Positions 46,875 to 55,358 of a stretch of DNA of 55,358 nt are shown here, one piece after another; position 1 is the first letter of the stretch; each line of letters starts with the position of its first letter. The position numbers were made by a program, and so were the translations under genes. The stretch is taken from NCBI GenBank assembly GCA_005502875.1, contig SCMV01000028.1:1-55358 (forward strand). Reading direction: 5' to 3'. The notes under the pieces were generated by a model. The model made no database searches. It saw only the letters and a list, made by a program, of their open reading frames with translations, and was not told the DNA's origin. The DNA comes from Comamonadaceae bacterium 2PF (lineage in GTDB: Bacteria; Pseudomonadota; Gammaproteobacteria; Burkholderiales; Burkholderiaceae_C).

Positions 46875-47084
46875 GCAGGCAGGCTTTGGGGCTGGGGTGG
46901 CGAGATTGTGCCAGCCGGGGTTTGGGTGGCGCTTCGCAAAGGTGTGCCGCCCACGGCGTGAATCCATCACGTCGGCGGCGGAAATGAAGGCGCTCGCCCC
47001 CTGTTGGAGGGGGATGTCGGCAACCCGCTCAGCGACCCGAACCCCTAGGATCCAAACCGTTGTACATGTTGTAACAAGCGCACC

Positions 47085-47744
47085 ATGAAATCCATCCGAC
47101 TCGCCACCTTGTCCGTCCTGCTGCTCGCAGCCTTCACCGCCCGCGCCGAATCGCTGGTCGTCAATGGCTCACTCAACGGCAGCATCGCCAACAATGATGT
47201 GCCGACCGGCTGGACGGTGCTGGCAGGCACGCCCGACACGATGGACACGACGAGCAACGTCGGCGTGTCGGGCTGGCTTTCCTTTGGCGTGGCGCCCACG
47301 GCGTCTCCCGATGGCGGCACCTGGGTGGGCCTGGGCGCCAAGAGCGACTACATCGAGAGCATCGGTCAGACCCTCAGCGGCCTGAGCGTTGGCCAGACCT
47401 ACACCGTGAGCTGGCAAGCCGCCAACTTCGGCGTCAACAACTCGATCGACTCCTACCTGGGCAGCAACGCGATCGGCGTGATGCTCGACGGCGCCAGCAT
47501 CGGTCAAGGTGCCACGCTCGGCCTGTCATCGAACTGGGCCACGCAGTCGCTGACCTTTGTGGCCACCTCGGCATCTCAGCTGCTGTCTTTCAGCCTCGCG
47601 AACACGAACAAGGCCTACCTGGGCATCGACGGCATCTCGGTGACGGCAGGCGGCGTGACCCCGGCGGTGCCCGAGCCCTCGAGCTGGCTGCTGATGGCCA
47701 TGGGCGTGGCAGCCCTGGGCGCGATGCGCCGTCGCCAGGGCTGA
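47085..47744 (+). CDS. PEP-CTERM sorting domain protein
   Basis: 219 aa secreted protein. It has a signal peptide (1-21, ending FTARA) and a beta-sandwich-like body (NGSLNGSIANNDVPTGW, then WQAANFGV), reminiscent of DUF642/carbohydrate-binding-like PEP-CTERM proteins. The tail is classical: VPEPSSW (PEP at 196-198), a hydrophobic helix and RRRQG. Likely another exosortase substrate, 38 kb from the exosortase gene. Isolated between the radical SAM gene and prpR. Confidence 0.88.
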   Translation: MKSIRLATLSVLLLAAFTARAESLVVNGSLNGSIANNDVPTGWTVLAGTPDTMDTTSNVGVSGWLSFGVAPTASPDGGTWVGLGAKSDYIESIGQTLSGLSVGQTYTVSWQAANFGVNNSIDSYLGSNAIGVMLDGASIGQGATLGLSSNWATQSLTFVATSASQLLSFSLANTNKAYLGIDGISVTAGGVTPAVPEPSSWLLMAMGVAALGAMRRRQG

Positions 47745-47778
47745 ACGCCCCCGCGCACCACGTCACAAGGGGCCCTGT

Positions 47779-49815
<2,037 letters not shown>

Positions 49816-49852
49816 GGGCGGGCAAGGTGAGGCGCTGCCTGGCGTTGCAGCT

Positions 49853-49900
49853 GTTCCATCATTGTTCCATGTTTCAGCCAAAACGTTTCAATCATGAAAC
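49853..49900. promoter_or_regulatory. GTTYCA half-site cluster and palindrome, probable PrpR binding region
   Basis: Direct copies GTTCCAT (49853, 49864), GTTTCA (49871) and the inverted pair GTTTCA-ATCA-TGAAAC (49885-49900). The cluster lies about 110 bases upstream of the sigma-54 promoter and just ahead of the prpR ATG, as expected for enhancer and autoregulatory sites. Confidence 0.55.
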
Positions 49901-50009
49901 GACATGCCTGCAACCCGGTCTGATCCAGCGCGCCGCAGGGCGCCCCATGCCCAATCAAATCAAGGACTTACCCCAAGTCCAGCGGGCCATGACCCCGCCA
50001 TGATCGCCC

Positions 50010-50024
50010 TGGCACACGCGTTGC
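50010..50024 (+). promoter_or_regulatory. sigma-54 promoter of prpB
   Basis: TGGCAC-N5-TTGC with GG and GC 12 bases apart, an almost exact -24/-12 consensus. The predicted start point is near 50036, about 29 bases before the prpB ATG. Confidence 0.8.
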
Positions 50025-50064
50025 GCTGTCCGTGTGAACCGCCCCCCACTCCCCGGAGAACCAC

Positions 50065-50949
50065 ATGGCACAACTGTCCGCCGGCGCACGCTTCCGCCAG
50101 GCCCTCAAGGAAGAAGCCCCCCTGCAAGTCATGGGCACCATCAACGCCAACCACGCGCTGCTGGCCCAACGCGCGGGCTTCAAGGCCATCTACCTCTCGG
50201 GTGGCGGCGTGGCCGCCGGCTCGCTGGGCCTGCCCGACCTGGGCATCAGCGGCCTGGAAGACGTGCTGATCGACGTGCGCCGCATCACCGACGTGTGCGA
50301 CACCCCGCTGCTGGTGGACATCGACACCGGTTTCGGCCCCAGCGCCTTCAACATCGAGCGCACCGTCAAGAGCCTGATCAAGGCCGGCGCCGCCGCCTGC
50401 CACATCGAAGACCAGGTCGGCGCCAAGCGCTGCGGTCACCGCCCCGGCAAGGAAATCGTCACCACCGAAGAGATGGTCGACCGCGTCAAGGCCGCCGCCG
50501 ACGCCAAGACGGACAAGGACTTCTTCCTGATCGCCCGCACCGACGCCATCCAGGTGCACGGCGTGGACGCGGCCATCGAGCGCGCCATCGCCTGCGTGGA
50601 AGCTGGCGCCGACGGCATCTTCGCCGAAGCCGCCTACGACCTCGAGACCTACAAGAAGTTCGTCGACGCCGTGAAGGTGCCCGTGCTGGCCAACATCACC
50701 GAGTTCGGCAAGACCCCGCTGTTCAGCGTCGACGACCTGCGCCCCACCGGCGTGGGCATGGTGCTCTATCCATTGAGCGCCTTCCGTGCCATGAACAAGG
50801 CCGCCGAAGCTGTCTACACTGCCATCCGACGCGACGGCCACCAGCGCAACGTGGTCGACATCATGCAGACCCGCGAAGAGCTGTACGACCGCATCGGCTA
50901 CCACGCGTTCGAGGGCAAGCTCGACGCGCTGTTCGCCGCCAAGAAGTGA
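50065..50949 (+). CDS. prpB: 2-methylisocitrate lyase
   Basis: 294 aa isocitrate-lyase-superfamily enzyme that cleaves 2-methylisocitrate into pyruvate and succinate. The catalytic motif KRCGH is in [15 protein letters not shown], and [18 protein letters not shown] is typical. GGAGAACC ribosome site precedes the ATG. First gene of the prp operon, prpC follows after 40 bases. Confidence 0.96.
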   Translation: MAQLSAGARFRQALKEEAPLQVMGTINANHALLAQRAGFKAIYLSGGGVAAGSLGLPDLGISGLEDVLIDVRRITDVCDTPLLVDIDTGFGPSAFNIERTVKSLIKAGAAACHIEDQVGAKRCGHRPGKEIVTTEEMVDRVKAAADAKTDKDFFLIARTDAIQVHGVDAAIERAIACVEAGADGIFAEAAYDLETYKKFVDAVKVPVLANITEFGKTPLFSVDDLRPTGVGMVLYPLSAFRAMNKAAEAVYTAIRRDGHQRNVVDIMQTREELYDRIGYHAFEGKLDALFAAKK

Positions 50950-50989
50950 TCCTTTCATCCGCCACTGCTTTCAATTGGAGAGACGCAAC

Positions 50990-52156
50990 ATGAGCGCCAC
51001 CCCTGAGACCACCACCACCCCCGGTTTCAAGCCCAAGAAGTCGGTTGCCCTGTCCGGCACCGCCGCCGGCAACACCGCCCTGTGCACCGTGGGCCGCACT
51101 GGCAATGACCTGGCTTACCGCGGCTACGACATCCTCGACGTCGCCACCACCTGCGAATTCGAAGAAATCGCCCACCTGCTGGTGCACGGCAAGCTGCCCA
51201 ACGTGGCCGAACTCGCTGGCTACAAGGCCAAGCTGAAGTCGCTGCGCGGCCTGCCCAACGCCGTCAAGGTCGCCCTGGAACAGCTGCCGCCTTCGAGCCA
51301 CCCGATGGACGTGATGCGCACCGGCGTGTCGGTGCTGGGTTGCGTCAAGCCCGAGAAGGAAGACCACAACCACCCCGGCGCCCGCGACATCGCCGACAAG
51401 CTGATGGCCTGCCTGGGCTCGATGCTGCTGTACTGGTACCACTTCGCCTACAACGGCAAGCGCATCGACGTGGAAACCGACGACGACTCGATCGGCGGTC
51501 ACTTCCTGCACCTGCTGCACGGCGAGAAGCCGCGTGACAGCTGGGTGCGCGCGATGCACACCTCGCTGATCCTCTACGCCGAGCACGAATTCAACGCCTC
51601 GACCTTCACCTCGCGCGTGGTGGCCGGCACGGGTTCGGACATGTACTCGGCCCTGTGCGGCGGCATCGGCGCCCTGCGCGGCCCCAAGCACGGCGGCGCC
51701 AACGAAGTGGCGTTTGAAATCCAGAAGCGCTACGACAACCCGGACGAAGCTGAAGCCGACATCCGCGCCCGCGTCGAGAAGAAGGAAGTCGTGATCGGCT
51801 TCGGTCACCCCGTCTACACCGTGAGCGACCCGCGCAACGTGGTCATCAAGAAGGTGGCGGAAGACCTGTCCAAGGAACAGAACAACATGAAGATGTACAA
51901 CATCGCCGAACGCCTCGAGTCGGTGATGTGGGAAATCAAGAAGATGTTCCCGAACCTGGACTGGTTCTCGGCCGTGAGCTACCACATGATGGGCGTGCCC
52001 ACCGACATGTTCACGCCGCTGTTCGTGATCGCCCGCACCAGCGGCTGGTCGGCCCACGTGATCGAGCAGCGCATCGACGGCAAGATCATCCGCCCGAGCG
52101 CCAACTACACCGGCCCCGAAGACCAGGCATTCGTGCCGCTGAAGGACCGCAAGTAA
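50990..52156 (+). CDS. prpC: 2-methylcitrate synthase
   Basis: 388 aa citrate-synthase-like enzyme condensing propionyl-CoA with oxaloacetate. Catalytic His are in [12 protein letters not shown] and [13 protein letters not shown]; the N terminus [22 protein letters not shown] is of PrpC type rather than GltA type. The ATG at 50990 has a GGAGAG site. Followed directly by a strong terminator. Confidence 0.95.
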   Translation: MSATPETTTTPGFKPKKSVALSGTAAGNTALCTVGRTGNDLAYRGYDILDVATTCEFEEIAHLLVHGKLPNVAELAGYKAKLKSLRGLPNAVKVALEQLPPSSHPMDVMRTGVSVLGCVKPEKEDHNHPGARDIADKLMACLGSMLLYWYHFAYNGKRIDVETDDDSIGGHFLHLLHGEKPRDSWVRAMHTSLILYAEHEFNASTFTSRVVAGTGSDMYSALCGGIGALRGPKHGGANEVAFEIQKRYDNPDEAEADIRARVEKKEVVIGFGHPVYTVSDPRNVVIKKVAEDLSKEQNNMKMYNIAERLESVMWEIKKMFPNLDWFSAVSYHMMGVPTDMFTPLFVIARTSGWSAHVIEQRIDGKIIRPSANYTGPEDQAFVPLKDRK

Positions 52157-52169
52157 GCAGGCCCTCAAG

Positions 52170-52207
52170 AGGCGCCACATTGCCCAGGGTGATGTGGCGC
52201 CTTTTTT
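52170..52207 (+). terminator. intrinsic terminator between prpC and acnD
   Basis: 11-bp stem (AGGCGCCACAT / ATGTGGCGCCT) followed by TTTTTT, 13 bases after the prpC stop. It should limit read-through into acnD. Confidence 0.88.
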
Positions 52208-52298
52208 GCGACATCGCCCACCGCCTGCTCGACACCCCTAGCCAGAGCGGACGCCCCACCCCACTGCATCACCCGCCACGACGCCGTCGCCCCACGCC

Positions 52299-54917
52299 AT
52301 GAACACGTCACACCGCAAGCCCCTGCCGGGCACGAACCTCGATTACTTCGACACGCAAGCCGCCGTCGAAGCCATCCAGCCTGGCGCCTGGGCCACCCTG
52401 CCCTACACCTCGCGCGTGCACGCCGAGAACATCGTGCGCAAGGCCGACCCAAGCATCGTCACCGATTGCCTCAAGCAGATCATCGAGCGCAAGCGCGACC
52501 TGGACTTCCCCTGGTTCCCGGCCCGCGTGGCCTGCCACGACATCCTGGGGCAGACCGCGCTGGTGGACCTGGCCGGCCTGCGTGACGCCATCGCCAAAGA
52601 AGGCGGCGACCCGGCCAAGGTGAACCCCGTGGTGCCCGTGCAGCTGATCGTGGACCACTCGCTGGCCGTGGAGTGCGGCGGCTTCGACCCCGATGCCTTC
52701 CAGAAGAACCGCGACATCGAAGAGCGCCGCAACGAGGACCGCTTCCACTTCATCGAGTGGACGAAGAAGGCCTTCGCCAACGTGGACGTGATCCCCGCGG
52801 GCAACGGCATCATGCACCAGATCAACCTGGAGAAGATGTCGCCGGTGATCCACGCGGACAAGGGCGTGGCCTACCCCGACACCTGCGTCGGCACCGACTC
52901 GCACACCCCGCACGTGGACGCCCTGGGCGTGATCGCCATCGGCGTGGGCGGCCTCGAAGCCGAGAACGTGATGCTGGGCCGCGCCTCGTGGATGCGCCTG
53001 CCTGAAATCGTCGGCGTCAAGCTCACAGGTCAGCGCCAACCTGGCATCACCGCCACCGACGTGGTGCTCGCCCTGACCGAGTTCCTGCGCAAGTCCAAGG
53101 TGGTCGGTGCTTACCTCGAGTTCCACGGTGAAGGCGCCTCGAAGCTCACCATCGGTGACCGCGCCACCATCTCGAACATGGCCCCCGAGTACGGCGCCAC
53201 CGCCGCCATGTTCAGCATCGACGAGCAGACGCTGGACTACCTCACGCTGACCGGCCGCAGCGCCGAGCAAGTCAAGCTGGTCGAGACCTACGCCAAGCAA
53301 GCCGGTCTGTGGTCCGACTCGCTCAAGAACGCCGTGTACGAACGCAACCTCGAGTTCGACCTGTCGAGCGTGGTGCGCAACATGGCCGGCCCGTCGAACC
53401 CGCACGCCCGTGTGGCCACGTCGGACCTCGCCAGCAAGGGCATCGCCGGCAAGTGGCAGATGCCTTCGGCACAAGAAGGCACCATGCCCGACGGCGCCGT
53501 GATCATCGCCGCCATCACCAGCTGCACCAACACGTCGAACCCGCGCAACGTGATCGCGGCGGCCCTGCTGGCGCGCAACGCCAACAAGCTGGGCCTGACC
53601 CGCAAGCCCTGGGTGAAGTCGTCGCTGGCCCCTGGCTCCAAGGCCGTTGAGCTCTACCTCAAGGAAGCCAACCTGCTGGGCGACCTCGAGAAGCTCGGCT
53701 TCGGCATCGTGGCCTTTGCCTGCACCACCTGCAACGGCATGTCGGGCGCGCTCGACCCGGTCATCCAGAAGGAAATCGTCGACCGCGACCTCTACGCCAC
53801 CGCCGTGCTTTCGGGTAACCGCAACTTCGACGGCCGCATCCACCCGTATGCCAAGCAGGCCTTCCTGGCCTCGCCGCCGCTGGTGGTGGCCTACGCCATC
53901 GCCGGCACCGTGCGCTTCGACATCGAAAACGACGTGCTGACGGTCGTTGACGGCAAGGAAATCCGCCTCAAGGACATCTGGCCTTCGGACGAAGAGATCG
54001 ACGCCGTGGTCAAGGCCGCCGTCAAGCCCGAGCAGTACCGCGCCGTTTACGAGCCCATGTTCGCCATTCAAGCGGACAAGGGCGAAAAGGTCAGCCCGCA
54101 GTACGACTGGCGCCCGATGTCCACCTACATCCGCCGCCCGCCCTACTGGGACACGGAAGGCGTGGGCGCGCTGGCCGCCAACCCGCGCACGCTCAAGGGC
54201 ATGCGCCCGCTGGCCATCCTGCCGGACAACATCACCACCGATCACCTCTCGCCGTCCAACGCGATCCTGATGAACTCGGCCGCCGGTGAGTACCTGCACA
54301 AGATGGGCCTGCCGGAAGAGGACTTCAACTCCTACGCCACCCACCGCGGTGACCACCTCACCGCCATGCGCGCCACCTTCGCCAACCCCACGCTCAAGAA
54401 CGAAATGGTTCGCGACGCCGAAGGCAAGGTCAAGCCAGGTTCGCTCGCCCGCATCGAGCCCGAAGGCAAGGTCGTGCGCATGTGGGAGGCCATGGAAACG
54501 TACCTCGACCGCAAGCAGCCGCTGATCATCGTCGCCGGCGCCGACTACGGCCAGGGCTCCTCGCGCGACTGGGCCGCCAAGGGCGTGCGCCTGGCCGGCG
54601 TGGAAACCGTGGTCGCCGAAGGCTTCGAGCGCATCCACCGCACCAACCTGATCGGCATGGGCGTGCTGCCGCTGGAGTTCAAGCCGGGCACCACCCGCCT
54701 GACCCTGGGCCTGGACGGCACCGAGACCTTCGACGTGGAAGGCGAGCGCAAGCCCCGCGCCGACCTCACGCTCGTCATCCACCGCAAGAATGGCGAAACC
54801 GTGAAGGTGCCCGTGACCAGCCGCCTGGACACCGCCGAAGAGGTGTCGGTGTACGAAGCCGGTGGCGTGCTGCAGCGCTTTGCGCAGGACTTCCTGGCCG
54901 CCAACAAAGCAGGCTGA
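52299..54917 (+). CDS. acnD: Fe/S-dependent 2-methylisocitrate dehydratase AcnD
   Basis: 872 aa aconitase-family protein that dehydrates 2-methylcitrate. Cluster Cys are in SCTNTSNPRN and ACTTCNG; the swivel-domain loop GADYGQGSSRDWAAKG is intact. The start MNTSHRKPLPGTNLDYFDT and the length favour AcnD over AcnA. AcnD usually works with PrpF, which isomerises its product; prpF is not the next gene here. No clear ribosome site or promoter is seen before the ATG. Confidence 0.93.
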   Translation: MNTSHRKPLPGTNLDYFDTQAAVEAIQPGAWATLPYTSRVHAENIVRKADPSIVTDCLKQIIERKRDLDFPWFPARVACHDILGQTALVDLAGLRDAIAKEGGDPAKVNPVVPVQLIVDHSLAVECGGFDPDAFQKNRDIEERRNEDRFHFIEWTKKAFANVDVIPAGNGIMHQINLEKMSPVIHADKGVAYPDTCVGTDSHTPHVDALGVIAIGVGGLEAENVMLGRASWMRLPEIVGVKLTGQRQPGITATDVVLALTEFLRKSKVVGAYLEFHGEGASKLTIGDRATISNMAPEYGATAAMFSIDEQTLDYLTLTGRSAEQVKLVETYAKQAGLWSDSLKNAVYERNLEFDLSSVVRNMAGPSNPHARVATSDLASKGIAGKWQMPSAQEGTMPDGAVIIAAITSCTNTSNPRNVIAAALLARNANKLGLTRKPWVKSSLAPGSKAVELYLKEANLLGDLEKLGFGIVAFACTTCNGMSGALDPVIQKEIVDRDLYATAVLSGNRNFDGRIHPYAKQAFLASPPLVVAYAIAGTVRFDIENDVLTVVDGKEIRLKDIWPSDEEIDAVVKAAVKPEQYRAVYEPMFAIQADKGEKVSPQYDWRPMSTYIRRPPYWDTEGVGALAANPRTLKGMRPLAILPDNITTDHLSPSNAILMNSAAGEYLHKMGLPEEDFNSYATHRGDHLTAMRATFANPTLKNEMVRDAEGKVKPGSLARIEPEGKVVRMWEAMETYLDRKQPLIIVAGADYGQGSSRDWAAKGVRLAGVETVVAEGFERIHRTNLIGMGVLPLEFKPGTTRLTLGLDGTETFDVEGERKPRADLTLVIHRKNGETVKVPVTSRLDTAEEVSVYEAGGVLQRFAQDFLAANKAG

Positions 54918-54939
54918 TCGCCAGCGGACCATCCCCCCG

Positions 54940-54969
54940 AAGGGGCATCAGGGCGACCTGATGCCCCTT
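54940..54969 (+). terminator. terminator hairpin after acnD
   Basis: 13-bp perfect stem (AAGGGGCATCAGG / CCTGATGCCCCTT, loop GCGA) followed by GTTCTT. The T-tract is short, so termination may be partial. Confidence 0.65.
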
Positions 54970-55020
54970 GTTCTTGGGCGATAAGATCCCGCCAACTGCC
55001 ATCAACCCAGAGAGAACCAC

Positions 55021-55358
55021 CTTGGCCCTGACGGGGCAGGCGGACGCGCACATGAGCGAGACCACGCATGAACACGGCGCCGAATCGACGGCCTGGCTGT
55101 CAAGGGCCACCGCCATCCTGGCGGCCACGTTGACCGGGCTGGGCGTCATCTTCTGGCTTGCTGCGAACTGGGACTCGCTGGGCCGCTTCGCGCAGTTCGG
55201 GCTGTTGCAGGCCCTGATGGTCGCCTGCGGCCTGTCTGCGCTCGCACGCCCAGCCTGGCGCGTGGGTGGCGCCCTGTTGTTGCTGTTGCTGTCGGGTGGC
55301 CTGCTGGCCCATGTGGGCCAGACCTACCAGACCGGCGCCGATCCTTGGCAGTTGTTCG
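55021..55358 (+). CDS. DUF2157-like membrane protein (partial, 3' end beyond window)
   Basis: At least 112 aa, cut by the window edge. The N terminus is hydrophilic, then WLSRATAILAATLTGLGVIFWLAANWDSLG, the typical start of DUF2157 membrane proteins, followed by further hydrophobic helices. A TTG at 55021 has a good AGAGAGAA ribosome site and is preferred; an in-frame ATG at 55051 is the alternative. Function unknown. Confidence 0.75.

Noticed and set aside
49816-49881. TTG-initiated extension of prpR
   Set aside because: It would add 22 residues without family similarity and would place the coding start against the GTTYCA half-site cluster; the ATG at 49815 is more likely.
52308-54932. Long minus-strand frame opposite acnD
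   Set aside because: Mirror frame of a clear AcnD gene; composition is typical of antisense GC-rich frames and there is no ribosome site.

Overview
The window is GC-rich and gene-dense, with very little non-coding DNA. It looks like a chromosomal segment of a betaproteobacterium of the order Burkholderiales. The reasons are the gene order leuC-entericidin-leuD-leuB-asd-fimV-truA-trpF-trpB-trpA-accD-folC-SPOR-cvpA-purF-metZ, the gntR/sdhCDAB-sdhE-gltA block divergent from mdh, and the exosortase B/EpsD pair. The genus cannot be fixed from the sequence alone. No insertion sequence, prophage, integrase or CRISPR array is visible.

Layout. 1-5940 (+): a PAS/GAF/GGDEF/EAL signalling protein, an acyl-CoA thioesterase-like protein, a split two-gene chromate transporter and a small GNAT-like protein. 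5989-9212 (-): a compact exosortase module made of a PEP-CTERM cargo gene, epsD and an exosortase B gene fused in frame to EpsI. 9324-12066 (-): Kdo transferase waaA and phosphomannomutase/phosphoglucomutase. 12234-13673 (+): an EamA transporter and a MaoC-like dehydratase. 13721-14504 (-): a tandemly duplicated Ala-Glu-Asp tRNA set (six tRNAs) with its promoter. 14631-34395 (-): a long run of housekeeping genes for glutamyl-tRNA, methionine, purine, folate, fatty acid, tryptophan, threonine/lysine and leucine synthesis, with truA and fimV embedded.

34660-42021 holds the TCA block: gltA, sdhE, sdhB, sdhA, sdhD, sdhC and a GntR-family regulator on the minus strand, facing mdh on the plus strand. 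A perfect 16-bp palindrome lies just upstream of the mdh promoter, and a degenerate copy lies upstream of sdhC. Together they suggest that one regulator coordinates both transcripts. 42146-47744 carries a chemotaxis receptor, a CitE-like lyase, a B12-binding radical SAM protein of unknown role and a second, solitary PEP-CTERM protein.

47779-54917 is a propionate (2-methylcitrate cycle) locus. The sigma-54 activator prpR is divergent from prpB, prpC and acnD. A near-consensus sigma-54 promoter precedes prpB, and repeated GTTYCA half-sites lie in the prpR/prpB intergenic region. A strong terminator separates prpC from acnD, and prpF does not follow acnD directly. The window ends inside a DUF2157-type membrane protein gene.

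The least ordinary elements are the exosortase B-EpsI fusion with its minimal cargo module, the paired GntR operators over the TCA genes, and the regulatory architecture of the prp locus.
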